Positions 11,805 through 22,985 of a stretch of 64,000 bases of DNA are shown in pieces. Under the pieces are notes generated by a model. It saw nothing but the letters and a program-made list of their open reading frames with translations, searched no databases and was not told the DNA's origin. The position numbers and the translations under genes are program-made. The stretch's first letter is position 1, and each line of letters opens with the position of its first letter. This DNA is from Pyrrhosoma nymphula (taxonomy: Eukaryota > Arthropoda > Insecta > Odonata > Coenagrionidae): positions 15,467,200 to 15,531,199 of the forward strand of contig OY754329.1 in assembly GCA_963573305.1 (NCBI GenBank), written 5' to 3'.

Positions 11805-13150
11805 TTCTCACCCCCTCTCTTTCTCAACTACTCATCACCCTACCCATCTAAGCCCCTCACGCATCCACATACACTCTTCTCCATCAAACCCCACTGCCAC
11901 TCACCCTTTCCTTCGAACTACGCCCCAAGTGAATCGCAGACGGGCAACATTCCAATCACCACATCTCCACTACTTGCACCGAATGAGTTCATTGCGAAAC
12001 GGTTGACATCCATGTTCACACAAATGACAACAACGCGACCACTCTTTCGTTATCCAAAGCATGATTGACCCTACCCGTCATCGTTTGTTCAGGTTCTTCC
12101 TATTGATCGCCAAAGTTATTGTGAAAGGTACGATCATATCCTTACTTCAAGAACATTTTGACATCGTAAGTCTAAACGAAAATACAGGGACAATTTCAAA
12201 AACACTACTGTCGACTATTTATGAGAAAATAAACTACAAAAGGACCCAGGACTTCACCTCTCGGAATGAATTATAAGTCATTAGTTAATATAACTAATGT
12301 ATGGAATATATCACCACATAATTCACGGTCAAGTCCAACGCGAATGAAAGACTCAACACGGGCACGTAAGCACTTGCTATCAAAACTTCACTTACCGCGC
12401 GTAGGGGAAAGTGTTCAGCATTCCATCATGAAGCAAAATATTCTAAATAAATTCTGTGGGTCTTTTCACCCCTGAATCCTTTCCAATTCACAAATCTGCC
12501 CCCCCCCCTAAAATTGCCGAAAGCCAACCTCATGAGGTCAAATTCTGCTGATGGGTGAAGGAAGAGGAAGGTGAATGAAAGTTGGCGAGGACAAGTGATA
12601 ACGTATATCCGACTTACATAAGACACTTTTGACAGCATACCTGAGTATGAGGAGACGCTCAAAATGGTGAGTGAGAGTGATCAGGAGGGAAAGGAGGAAC
12701 ACGTAAACACATGGGCAGGCTGAGAGGTGGATCGTGGGAGTGTGGAATAAAGAGAAATGATGAAAAGGAGCTGAGGTGACGGAGCGGTCGGGGCCTGGCC
12801 AACGAACCGTTTCAATCGGACCCTCTGAGAACGCAGTTGGTGCTAGGGGTCAGCAGGGTTCGTGGGGAGAAGGGAAGGAGAGGCGAGAATTGAAAGCATT
12901 TTAGGTGGAAAGGGACAGGGTTTGGACGGTGGGCGAGAGGACCGAAATTGGCAGCAGAACGTGACAAACAGACGGACTACGGGGCGACCGAACGTGTCCA
13001 TCTGTCATCAGCACGAGAGTCAACAATCGCGCGTGCAAACAAAGTCCCCGACGTACGAATTAGGTAGAGTAAAAAATGAACCTGTGGTACACAAGAAGGA
13101 CAAGCAACGTCACCTCTTGAAGCCATTGAAATCCACAAATCCATTTCTTC
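11805..13150. other. Intergenic sequence with a C/T-rich tract
   Basis: 11805-11960 is a C/T-rich tract that recalls the pyrimidine-rich flank of the Penelope-like fragment at 1.65-1.76 kb. The rest has short frames without motifs and a slightly GC-richer section at 12780-13060. No element is identified. Confidence 0.4.
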
Positions 13151-13156
13151 GCAGAA

Positions 13157-13999
13157 TCATTCATCTACATCTACATACCACCCCGCAAGCCGCCTTCATG
13201 GGCGTTTGGCGGGGGGTGTTAGGACACCAGCCGTTTATATATAAAAAGGAAACAGTCTAATGAAATTACGCCTAGCATTTATTGAAGTCCCTTATTGTTT
13301 GGGGGAAAAACGAATTCCCATACCTATCCGTTCGGCAATATATCTCTCTTAATTTATCGTTTCTGTCGGACCTAGAAATATAGTGGGGTTCTAATATGAT
13401 GTTCTCCGTGTCGCTCTTAAAGATATCTATTCTCAATTGCGCAAGCAATCTAAGCCTAGCGCGCAGCCTCCGAGTCTCTAGCGGCTCCCAGCCTAATTCG
13501 TTTAACATCTGTGTAACGCTGTCTGTACGCCCGTAGCAGTTTTTGACGAATCACGCAGCTTTCCTTTGTATTTTATTAAGTTCCCGGATTAAGTCTTTCT
13601 GCACCGGATCCCATATGCTCGCTGCATATTAAAGGTTTGGCCGGACGAGTGCGAAACAGCACCTCTCTTTTACTTTTTCATCTGAAAATCTTCCCACAAT
13701 ACGCTTGACGAATCCTAGCTTGTTCTGGGCTCTTGCCACAAATATTTCTTATATGTGTTCCCCACGATAGGTTCAAAGTTATCGTAACTCCTAGATACTT
13801 CACTGCGTCTGTCGCCTTTATGGTAACACCATCCACAGCATATATATGGGGATAGTTGGACGACCTCCGCAAGAAATGTACCGCCGTGCATTTGCTCAGA
13901 TTAAGTTCGAGTCCCCACTCTTGGCTCCACACATGAACGCTGTCTAAATACGATGATAGAATTTCAAAGTTCATTCCGTAGGTGTATCTATTTACATAT
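13157..13999 (-). pseudogene. 5'-truncated LINE: end of reverse transcriptase plus 3' tail
   Basis: On the minus strand 13974-13678 encodes the end of a reverse-transcriptase region (WGLELNLSKCTAVHF, DAVKYLGVTI, SWGTHIRNICGK). A frameshift near 13740 and stops are followed by YAASIWDPVQKDL, FVKNCYGRTDSVTQML, LGWEPLETRRLRAR and, at 13508-13272, YCRTDRYGNSFFP to the stop. The 3' UTR ends in the GTAGATGTAGATG tail near 13160, also seen alone at 36.5, 47.8 and 48.2 kb. The frame breaks make it inactive. Confidence 0.88.
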
Positions 14000-14725
14000 C
14001 ACAGAATGAAATGTCAAAGCAGAAACACAAGACAATGAAATCGTTTTAGTGGTATAATTTGAGAGAAATGTCAAAACCAAAGAAATTATCATTTTAGAAG
14101 GCAAGCTGCATTTAGAAGCATATAACCAGTCGATGAAACCCATCGGTTCATTCGGATATTACTTCGATTACCCATAACGTGTCAGTGGAGTAGAATCCAT
14201 AGCGCAAATTCATTAAAGAAATATAAAACGAACGAAATTTAAAAAAATACGAGAACATGAAATTAAATAGAGTTACGACTCAGGAAAGAGGACCAAGCGA
14301 AAAACATTTTCTTGAATTTATAAAGACAAAAAACTACGAGTGGGTTTATAAAAAATAACGGCGGAAAAATTTAACGACCATGCAAAATCTATTAATGATG
14401 TTCAACATCGCGTTTCCTGAAAATAAGAAGTGTTAAGTTCTAATTGGAAAAATGCATAATATAAAAAATTCTTCATGCACCAGGAATCTCGTTTAGAAGT
14501 CGAACAATGACTTAATTCTCCCTTTTTTAAATCCATTGCTATGAATCAGAATCTCATTATACTCTTAGATAACATCTCTTGAATTTCAAATTAAGATCTC
14601 ACTTATAGATCTGTGATACCTACTTTTAAAAATTTCGAGATTCATACATCAAAACTTTCCCCATTCAGAAAAAATCTTAGCGTCTGTAGATTGGCAAAAC
14701 CTGCGCTAGTAGAATGATCTGATGC
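14000..14725. other. Intergenic sequence, nothing recognised
   Basis: AT-rich DNA without visible repeats or open frames of note. Confidence 0.5.
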
Positions 14726-14730
14726 GTATG

Positions 14731-14916
14731 ATGTTAGTGACGTCTATTCGGGTTCTCCATCGGGTTCACACTGCATTTCTGCCGACATTTCGTTGTACGA
14801 GTCGTCCATCGTCATCTGGGCATCGTCGGAATCAGGTATCATCACTCGTGCATTGAAACATTGGCAGAAATGCAGTGTGTGACCCGGTGGAGATCCCAAA
14901 GAGACATCACTAACAT
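14731..14916. repeat. Imperfect palindrome with GAAAC motif near the apex
   Basis: The arm at 14731-14797 (starts ATGTTAGTGACGTCT) is matched in reverse complement by 14850-14916 (ends with the complement of ATGTTAGTGATGTCT). Both arms carry CTGCATTTCTGCC. Toward the centre the right arm reads TGCATTGAAACATTGGCAG, preceded by CACTCGTG, a decayed version of the stem-plus-GAAAC arrangement in the other palindromes. The 70-codon frame across it on the minus strand is a by-product. Confidence 0.7.
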
Positions 14917-14998
14917 GGTCTACTACATTAAGTTCATACGAAGACGATGCAAACAAAAATTAATGAAAAATATAGAATACGATGAAGATATGACTTAT

Positions 14999-15553
14999 GG
15001 TGGTTTGAGCGAGATAGTTCCCTAGTCATAATGGAGACCATATTCAAATTTTATTTTTTTATTTCAGCGCCTGTAAGAAGTATGAAATAAATATTGTAAT
15101 ATTAATGGCGCAAAGATAAAGTTATGTATGACCAAAAGTATCAGTAATTAAATAAATAAAGCTACATAAGTCTCTAACTTGACTCATTTTTTCCCGCCTT
15201 ACGGCTGAAAACCCTTGAAAACAGCAGGTGTTTTTGCGATTCTGTAAAAATTACTGTGTTAAGTAATAGATTATTTTTTATAAATAGTTGATAAAACATA
15301 CAAAATACATACCGTTAGTTTTTAGTCGAAATCTAGGTGCTAGAAGTTCCTAATTTGATTAATATTCTCCCTTTGGAGTGGACAGCCATAATCTATCCCA
15401 TGTTAAACAGTTTATATTTTCAGGCAGATAGCTCGAAAAGTAGTTCGGCAACGGGTTTATATTTTGATATCATTGGAAAGATGAGAGTTTTTTCTTTAAA
15501 ATGATGCCAAATTCGACAAATTCTAGGTGAAGTGGTTTTTCTCTCAAGCTACC
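14999..15553. mobile_element. TTAA-type MITE, copy 1
   Basis: 555-bp element starting GGTGGTTTGAGCGAGATAG and ending in the complement GCTACC, with ends related as inverted repeats. Flanks TTAT and TTGA look like a decayed TTAA target duplication when compared with copy 3. No coding capacity. Copies 2 and 3 at 19042 and 36575 are co-linear with it throughout. Confidence 0.85.
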
Positions 15554-16880
15554 TTGAAATGTAACTATTTTTTTCTAAACTAGTGCGCAACCACACTTTC
15601 CTCCGTATTCGCCTCGCGCGTTGGTAACGTGTGCCTTAAACTATTTCATTTTCAGGTTATAATACTCTATACGATTAAATTCTAGCGTAATTCTAAAGCA
15701 AGCGTAAAAACTTCAAAAGTTTTAATTTTTATAATAAACATGGCAATATTTTTCCACATTCCTTGGTTACCGACGTCAATGATGAATAACAAACGGCAAA
15801 AATTGCATGCAGCAGTAATAAATCTTTTTCCAATTTGAAACACTATAATTCTATATCCTTCGTGGCGAATTTGGATTTAAAAATGAAAAATTATAACTAA
15901 ATGAAAAAAACAACAAAAAAAGGTTATCAGCCGTTCAAGCATACATTTTTCCACTTGAATTTTAAATATGTATAATACCTTAAATACGTTTTATGGTTAC
16001 ACGGTAAACTTAGAGTAGGACTATATGCGTTACTGGGCCCAAAAGAGAAAAAAGAGAATGCCGAGTGGATTGGAAGGTAAACCAAACCTCAAGAGTCGAC
16101 GTGAGGTAAAACGGGGCAGACGGTGACAAAAGGAACTTGGATAGAATTATTTTCAGTTCCCGGAGTTCGGAACTAAGACTAAGCGGATTTATTCCAGTTC
16201 TTCGAAGAATTCAGCAACGGTGACAAGACTACAATACTACAACAATTTTATTTTACTTATATTTACAATTGCAGGTTACTTATCGCCTGAATTGCATTGC
16301 TACCCCAATAATATGATTGAAGAGAATTAACGCTGAAGTTTGCGATTCCAAGTCCTAGAAGTTCTGTTCGGATGCCTTTATTGAGGAATATTGCCGTTGT
16401 GTATTTAATCAGGAAGCAGTTGACCTAAATACTCAAACGTCAGTTCAGGGGATACTTGAGAAAGAAAGTTTACCAAAAGAAATCAAGTACTGATTCACTT
16501 CGGTCTTTCTTAATGCAATCGTAAACACTGTGTACCTACTTCACATGAGATCCTGCACCTGAGATTGTAAAACGAATGTTTTTACTCTGGTCATTAGAAA
16601 TTTGACCTTCAACAACAAGTTCCCCAATACTAGCATTTTATTAAAATGGTTTTTGTAATTATCCATGATTTAAGTGAAAAGAGTCGATCAAAATATCCTC
16701 TGTAGCATTAATAACTGTAAACAAAGGTATTCTTGATTACAGTTACTGGGCAATGGTTACATCAGACAAGAAAATAATAGGAGGGAGGTTTAGCTTCACT
16801 TTAGCTTACGTAATTACTTCGTCTTCTCACTATACCGGCTACAGTGACGCTACAGTGGTATCTCTCACTATCCGGCTACA
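15554..16880. other. Intergenic sequence, nothing recognised
   Basis: AT-rich, no open frame above the noise, no repeat matched elsewhere in the window. Confidence 0.5.
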
Positions 16881-16892
16881 GTGATACTACCG

Positions 16893-17107
16893 CCGACCCC
16901 GGTGGCGCCGGGGTAGAGCCCTCGCCTGCTAATCCAAGGGTCGCGGGTTCGAGTCCCGCCTGGGTCGGTTTTTCGCATTCCCAGGGCATGGGTGTTTCCA
17001 TCAAGTTCTGGTAGTTCGGCCCCTGAGAAACCTGAAGACAAGACAATGGCTTATAGGGATAGCTGGGGCATACGGACCACCAGAATCATCCGGGAGCAAA
17101 AAAAAAA
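16893..17107 (+). mobile_element. tRNA-derived SINE, full length
   Basis: The head 16893-16968 folds as a tRNA: acceptor halves CCGACCC and GGGTCGG pair perfectly, the A-box region is GGTGGCGCCGGGGTAGAGC and the B-box is GGTTCGAGTCCC. A 130-bp body starts CCCAGGGCATGGGTG and contains AGTTCTGGTAGTTCGGCCCC. The element ends in a poly-A run (about 17098-17107). A 5'-truncated inverse copy of the body lies at 48485-48607. Read literally the anticodon loop gives GCT, but the anticodon stem is degenerate. Confidence 0.88.
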
Positions 17108-18640
17108 CAGTAATAGCAGTTAAGAGGAAATAATCCAATAGCCATAAACCTTGAGCTGTGCCAATCCATATGAAATGTGCAACGTGCACTACCATATGTT
17201 AAGATTGTGACCAGCTGGCACTGTTACATGGATTCATCGGAGGAGGTTCGGTGGAATTACAATGAAAGTAAGGGAGTACACCTTACCTTAGGGCATGAAC
17301 GGGAATACCCTTATTGGAAATGAGAATACGAAATCACATGAAATCCATATCCATGATTTTGGGGGAATAAATACAAGCGCAGTGGCAGGAGACCAGCACA
17401 TTATCATAATTTTTACCTATTTTGGGAAAACCAGTAAAATAAATTCATTATTATATACTAAAGAAGTTTTTCCAAGTGAATATTAGAAACAATGAAGGAC
17501 ACGTTGCTTCGCTCTGGTTAGCTTTTGCGCCGAATACGTTGCAAGAGTTTTTAGAAAGCACAAAAAGTTTTAACAAACAAACTGAACAATGCAAAGCCGT
17601 ATGCTTTTTTAAAGACTCCTGAAGGGTCCATGGAGACTCTGAGGTTACCTGAGAAGCTAATCGTACTACTATTTTGATGGAGATTACATAAGCTGCAGAC
17701 CGACATGGAGAATACTTATTGATCCTCGCACTACACTTTAAGAGTAAACAATTATAAATAGATCCACTGCTAAACCTTAGGTATACATTTTTTCCTCACG
17801 ACTACGTAGTACTAACATTTTTTACCTTTTCTTCATGCATTTACCAATGATCTGAACTATTTGGTTTCAGAAACGACTTGCAAAATTGGCTATTTCAAAC
17901 GTCAAACAGTTATCTGATTTAAAAATGTTGCTACAATGTTACGTTGGTCAATCTAAAATATAATGAAATATATGACAATAGCATTCGAGGCTTTGTCAAA
18001 TATTTGTTATAATATCTGAAATGCAGTCCCATGGAGAGAACAGTAAACGGCACAATTACACCACACTGTAATTAGCAGATTAAAATTCTATCGAAATTGT
18101 ATGAAATATCATTTATAGGCCCGGTATTTTTAAGCAATTTGGAACTGAGGGAAGTGAGTCGCGGTAAGTCATGGGAAAAAGGAGGAGCAATAAAATGTTT
18201 TCCCAAGTTCTTTTTTTATCCCAAATGTTTTTGAGAGGAGAGTCAACGCGTCACCGGTTGGTACTTTATCTCCAAAAAGGCCATTTTACTAATCAATGTG
18301 CTCACATTTCACCGAATTTCCATTCACAAGCTACATCACGAAATTTATTACGATATTAGCGACTTCGAAAGAGCTCTCTTCCGCTCATAATTCTGATGAA
18401 AGCCCAGTTATGAATGCGGGAAATTCTGACTCCAACATGATACTCGCGCCGTATATTCACGCACTTCCGACGGTGACGGGATCCGCAAAACGGATTTTAC
18501 AAGAGCAGTGGCATTGAAGACCAATGCATAAATCAAAGAGTGAGAAGATTTATATATTAATAATCTAAGCTAAAAATGCTCCGTCCGCAGCATAACTCGA
18601 AAGCCGTATCAACACCTGTCAACAGAAGTGAAAGCCTCCA
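17108..18640. other. Intergenic sequence, nothing recognised
   Basis: AT-rich, only short frames without motifs. Confidence 0.5.
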
Positions 18641-18644
18641 TTCT

Positions 18645-18926
18645 AGATATGCACCAAAGATGGTGAAATTCGCCATGAAACAATCATTTGACTTGACCGG
18701 GATTCGAACTCGGATCTTTCAATTGCCGGTCAGGTGTGTTAGTCAGTCACACATCAAGCCATCTTAATTCTTGGCGAATTTCAGCGGGGGATTCATACAT
18801 ACAAGTTGTTAACTAACTGTGTAACTTGCTAACACACCTGACCGGCAATTGGGAGATCCGGGTTCGAATCCCGGTCAAGTCAAATGTTATTTTCATGGCG
18901 AATTTCACGGTCTTTGGTGTATATCT
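18645..18926. mobile_element. Foldback element whose arms are tRNA-like 3' halves
   Basis: Arms 18645-18742 and 18829-18926 (98 bp each) are near-perfect inverted repeats. From the centre outward each arm reads CTAACACACCTGACCGGCAA, a T-arm with B-box GGTTCGAATCCCGG, then GTCAAGTC and a shared flank ending in CTTTGGTG and ATATCT. Each arm is therefore the anticodon-to-3'-end half of a tRNA-like sequence plus about 45 bp of downstream body. The 86-bp centre is unrelated. A decayed piece of the same tRNA-like half sits at about 31043-31088. Confidence 0.85.
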
Positions 18927-19041
18927 TCGCACCCAAGCGCGTAACTGCGTACCATATCACTTGTGCCTTCGCAATGATTGAAAAAAAAATCAACATTCTA
19001 GATTGACTCAAAAGTTAGCCTAGAAAAAGATCAATCCTTTA

Positions 19042-19595
19042 GGTGGTTTGAGTGAGACCGATCCCTAGTCATAGTGGAGTCCATATTCAAATTTTATTCT
19101 TTGATTTCAGCGTCTGTAAGAAGTATGAAATAAATATTTGATTATTAATGGTGCAAATATATAGTTATATATGCCCAAAAATCACAGTAATTAAATAAAT
19201 AAAGCTACATAAGTCTCTAACTTGACTCATTTTCTCCCGCCGAACGGCTGAAAACCCTTCAAACCGGTAGGTTTTTTTGCGATTCTGTAAAAGTTACTGT
19301 GGTGAGTAATAGATTATTTTTATAAATAGTTGAGAAAACATGCAATCTATACACCGTTAGTTTTTTGACGAAATCTATGTGTTATAAATTCCTATTTCCT
19401 TCAATATTCTCCCTCTGGAGCGCATAGCCGTAATCTATCCCATGTTAAACAGCTTATATTTACAGGCAAATTGCTCGGAAAGTAGTTCGGCAAGGGGTTG
19501 ATATTTTGATAGCATTGAAAAGATGAGAGTTGTTTCTTTAAAATGAGGCCAAATTCATCAAATTCTGGGTGAAGTGATTTTTCGCTCAAACTACC
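19042..19595. mobile_element. TTAA-type MITE, copy 2
   Basis: 554 bp, co-linear with copies 1 and 3. Starts GGTGGTTTGAGTGAGACC, ends CAAACTACC. Right flank TTAA (19596-19599), left flank TTTA. Non-coding; the 62-codon minus-strand frame inside it is incidental. Confidence 0.88.
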
Positions 19596-19619
19596 TTAAA
19601 AGTATTTATGTTATGGTAA

Positions 19620-20065
19620 CGACTGAAAATATGAAGTGATAAGTAGCACGAAGAGTTAAAACTTGTTGAATGTAAATTTTATTTAAGTATTGAATAAAGG
19701 GTTATTACAGTTAAAACAAGGCCTAATTATTCCTTTATATATTGATAAAACCAAGTGTTATAGCTTCAGCAGGATGAATTCCCATTGTGGAACGCACGTC
19801 GCCACACGTCGAGCCATTCAAATAAATAACTTGGAAAGAAGTAGATTTTTCCGTTTCAATATGAATAAACATATCGTTATTATCTAGTCAAGCCTGATTC
19901 CATCAATCTAAAAGACTCATTTCTCATGATTCCACATTCCGGCGAGTTAAGAGCTACTGATTACGAACCAGTTATGTTCTGCAGGACAGAGAGCATTTGT
20001 AGTGGCTTGGTGTTTAAAAACTATTACTCCAAAATTATTTTGAAATTCTATTATTCATATGAGAA
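19620..20065. other. Intergenic sequence, nothing recognised
   Basis: No element recognised. From 20072 a short block starting CGGCGTAACTTGGTGGAAAT recurs at 63252 and, on the opposite strand, at about 35270. Confidence 0.45.
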
Positions 20066-20145
20066 AACGTTTCCGGCGTAACTTGGTGGAAATGTTTAAT
20101 ATGCATATTGAAAAATCACTTAGTAAATTCCGCACTTTATTTACG

Positions 20146-20195
20146 AATAAACCGACCCAGGTTTCGGCAACTCAGTGCCAGTTTCAAGGTCTATT
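20146..20195 (-). ncRNA. Hammerhead-like motif with altered core
   Basis: On the minus strand: helix I AATAGACC/GGTTTATT (8 bp, one G-T), eight core bases TTGAAACT where CTGATGAT stands in the other copies, helix II GGCA/TGCC with loop CTGAGT, then GAAA, helix III palindrome ACCTGGGT and a GTC triplet. The architecture and core length match the others, but the first core segment is replaced, so cleavage activity is unlikely. Confidence 0.45.
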
Positions 20196-20830
20196 ATTAA
20201 TTCCAAAACCAAACACTATATAGTAATTTAAGGATGGGTTGCGCGTAGGGTTGGTAACCCATATAATTTACTGGTCCGGATCCCGCTTTGGCCATCAATA
20301 TTGAGTTTGCATTTGAATGAAGTCCTTGGGTCATGCGGTATGATATACGCTGGCGGTTGGAGCGCTCAAAACTCATTACCACTGAGACAATAATCCGAGC
20401 CTAATTTTCACTATTCCGAGCCACAGCCAGGCAATGCAAGGTAATAATAATAATAATTTATTTGCCCAAGGATCAGATACATAAATATTGCATACGATAT
20501 AAGGCACGTCAAAAAATAAATATACACAAAAATAATTACTCATATTAAGATACAAATATACAATAAATTTAATAATGCACAGAATTGTTCTAATAATTAT
20601 CACTGAAGTATTCTTCAATAGAATAATACATCTTGGTCAGGAGATATCTTTCCAATTACAATTTGAATGAGTTAATTTTATTAACAGTGTTTATACAAGA
20701 TGGCAGTTTATTATTACAACCTTATTCCCATTTCTTTGGGTCCCATTTTAGCAACTTTAGTGCGTACAAAATTATAATGAATATCATTATTTGCCCGTGT
20801 AAGGTGATTGTGAAAAACATTATTCTCATT

Positions 20831-20834
<4 letters not shown>
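20196..20834. other. Intergenic sequence with an AAT-repeat
   Basis: Contains a short (AAT)n at about 20443-20460 followed by TTTATTTGCCC, which may be the 3' tail of a minus-strand retroposon. Otherwise nothing recognised. Confidence 0.4.

Positions 20835-20889
<55 letters not shown>
20835..20889. repeat. (TA)n microsatellite
   Basis: Uninterrupted TA dinucleotide tract of about 25 units. The translated Ile-Tyr runs across it are artefacts. Confidence 0.97.
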
Positions 20890-20895
<6 letters not shown>

Positions 20896-21060
20896 TTCGT
20901 TCAAACAGGTGGTGAAAGAAAGGGGATAGGAAACATAAAATTTGACAACACAATGGTGATGTGAAGATGGAATGATGGCCGATTCCAAGTGAAAAAAATT
21001 CTAATCTTGGGGGTGTTTGATTCATATAAATCCCCCGCCGATTCCAGTGTTTCTTTAGTA

Positions 21061-21132
21061 GTCTAGATAGCTTAGTGGTCAGAGCATCCGGCGCGAAATC
21101 GGAAGGTCCGTGGTTCAATTCCCGGTCTAGAT
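21061..21132 (+). repeat. tRNA-like cloverleaf, array copy 1
   Basis: 72 bases fold completely. Acceptor GTCTAGA/TCTAGAT; D arm GCTT/GAGC with loop AGTGGTCA; anticodon stem TCCGG/TCGGA with loop CGCGAAA; T arm with GGTTCAATTCC. The A and B boxes are intact. The loop puts CGA in the anticodon place but has G where a real tRNA has U33, and the T stem has a mismatch. Treated as SINE-type rather than a functional tRNA. Confidence 0.75.
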
Positions 21133-21528
21133 GAATTTTTTTCACTTGGAATCGGCCATCATTCCATCTTCACATCACCATTGTGTTGTCAAATTTTATG
21201 TTTCCTATCCTCTTTCTTTCACCACCTGTTTGAACGAAATATTTATTATTTACGCCTGTGAGCGGTTTGAGTGAATGAATGAATGGTTGTATGGCAGGAA
21301 TGGCTCATTTCTACTTCTTGGGCTCTGCGTGCCCCGAAACGCCTGTTCTGTATCTTTACCACTGTCTGTGTGCCTGATTCAAACTTTGCTTTCCTCTTCT
21401 GTGTACGTAATTTCTTCTCTGCCGGTGAGTGAAAATGTCCAGCGCCATCTCTCGGCGACTGTTACGGACTAATCTTGGGGGTGTTTGATTCATATAAATC
21501 CCCCGCCGATTCCAGTGTTTCTTTAGTA

Positions 21529-21600
21529 GTCTAGATAGCTTAGTGGTCAGAGCATCCGGCGCGAAATCGGAAGGTCCGTGGTTCAATTCCCGGTCTAGAT
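21529..21600 (+). repeat. tRNA-like cloverleaf, array copy 2
   Basis: Identical over its length to copy 1, with identical flanks on the right. Confidence 0.75.
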
Positions 21601-21996
21601 GAATTTTTTTCACTTGGAATCGGCCATCATTCCATCTTCACATCACCATTGTGTTGTCAAATTTTATGTTTCCTATCCTCTTTCTTTCACCACCTGTTTG
21701 AACGAAATATTTATTATTTACGCCTGTGAGCGGTTTGAGTGAATGAATGAATGGTTGTATGGCCGGAATGGCTCATTTCTACTTCTTGGGCTCTGCGTGC
21801 CCCGAAACGCCTGTTCTGTATCTTTACCACTGTCTGTGTGCCTGATTCAAACTTTGCTTTCCTCTTCTGTGTACGTAATTTCTTCTCTGCCGGTGAGTGA
21901 AAATGTCCAGCGCCATCTCTCGGCGACTGTTACGGACTAATCTTGGGGGTGTTTGATTCATATAAATCCCCCGCCGATTCCAGTGTTTCTTTAGTA

Positions 21997-22068
21997 GTCT
22001 AGATAGCTTAGTGGTCAGAGCATCCGGCGCGAAATCGGAAGGTCCGTGGTTCAATTCCCGGTCTAGAT
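21997..22068 (+). repeat. tRNA-like cloverleaf, array copy 3
   Basis: Identical to copies 1 and 2. A 2-bp insertion (TTTATATG for TTTATG) in the following arm makes the next interval 470 bp. Confidence 0.75.
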
Positions 22069-22466
22069 GAATTTTTTTCACTTGGAATCGGCCATCATTC
22101 CATCTTCACATCACCATTGTGTTGTCAAATTTTATATGTTTCCTATCCTCTTTCTTTCACCACCTGTTTGAACGAAATATTTATTATTTACGCCTGTGAG
22201 CGGTTTGAGTGAATGAATGAATGGTTGTATGGCCGGAATGGCTCATTTCTACTTCTTGGGCTCTGCGTGCCCCGAAACGCCTGATCTGTATCTTTACCAC
22301 TGTCTGTGTGCCTGATTCAAACTTTGCTTTCCTCTTCTGTGTACGTAATTTCTTCTCTGCCGGTGAGTGAAAATGTCCAGCGCCATCTCTCGGCGACTTT
22401 TACGGACTAATCTTGGGGGTGTTTGATTCATATAAACCCCCCGCCGATTCCAGTGTTTCTTTAGTA

Positions 22467-22538
22467 GTCTAGATAGCTTAGTGGTCAGAGCATCCGGCGC
22501 GAAATCTGAAGGTCCGTGGTTCAATTCCCAGTCTAGAT
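22467..22538 (+). repeat. tRNA-like cloverleaf, array copy 4 (diverged)
   Basis: Carries changes relative to the others: AATCTGAAGG for AATCGGAAGG in the anticodon stem and CCCAGTCTAG for CCCGGTCTAG in the T stem. The last unit breaks off into (TA)n at 22694. Confidence 0.72.
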
Positions 22539-22692
22539 GAATTTTTTTCACTTGGAATCGGCCATCATTCCATCTTCACATCACCATTGTGTTGTCAAAT
22601 TTTATGTTTCCTATCCTCTTTCTTTCACCACCTGTTTGAACGAAGTATTTATTATTTACGCCTGTGAGCGGTTTGTGTGAATGAATGATTGG

Positions 22693-22693
<1 letters not shown>

Positions 22694-22742
<49 letters not shown>
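22694..22742. repeat. (TA)n microsatellite
   Basis: TA tract between the end of the tRNA-like array and the palindrome at 22741. Confidence 0.97.
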
Positions 22743-22746
<4 letters not shown>

Positions 22747-22951
22747 TCAAACTTACAGGAGGTAGGAGAAAGAGGAAAAGATAAAGAATTCGTTCTTACG
22801 GAACGTTTCGAACCAGTTGGTCCTTCGTCAGCTCTAGAAGTCAGCTCTAGACTTCTAGAGCTGACGAAGGACCAACTGGTTCGAAACGTTCCGTAAGAAC
22901 GAATTCTTTATCTTCTCCTCTTTCTCCTACCTCCTGTAAGTTTGAATTTAT
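22741..22951. repeat. 211-bp near-perfect palindrome with hammerhead-like arms
   Basis: Arms 22741-22841 and 22851-22951 (101 bp each) are separated by 9 bases, with one visible mismatch (AGGAAAAG against AGGAGAAG). The right arm begins close to the apex with CTGACGA (22861-22867), one extra A, helix II GGACC/GGTTC (loop AACT), GAAA at 22883-22886, helix III ACG/CGT with loop TTC, and a GTA triplet. The left arm carries the same on the minus strand. TA tracts flank both sides. No helix I pairing was found. Confidence 0.92.
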
Positions 22952-22985
22952 ATATTTGTGGCCAATTGGCGAAAACTTCCAAAGA

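Larger units (their letters stand above)
20888..22690 (+). repeat. 468-bp tandem array, each unit carrying a tRNA-like cloverleaf
   Basis: The tRNA-like block occurs four times, at 21061, 21529, 21997 and 22467, with spacings 468, 468 and 470 bp. Units are nearly identical, so the expansion is recent. Each unit is the tRNA-like block, a 110-bp arm (starting TTTTTTTCACTTGG), a 230-bp segment containing TGGCCGGAATGGCTC and a 60-bp leader with ATAAATCCCCCGCC. At the left edge 20888-21000 is the inverted complement of the 110-bp arm, so the first tRNA-like block is the centre of a hairpin. The repeated 85-codon minus-strand frames (LDRELNHGPSDFAPDAL) are translations of the tRNA-like block. Confidence 0.92.

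Noticed and set aside
18390..18400. CTGATGAAAG as a hammerhead core
   Set aside because: No helix II and no properly placed GAAA or NUH triplet.
21061..22538. A cluster of four functional tRNA genes
   Set aside because: The cloverleaf is complete, but the anticodon loop has G instead of the near-invariant U33, the T stem has a mismatch and the blocks are part of a mobile repeat. Kept as tRNA-like repeats.
21356..22551. Three nearly identical 85-codon minus-strand frames, suggesting a small gene family
   Set aside because: They are translations of the tRNA-like block and its flank in each 468-bp unit; no independent coding signature.
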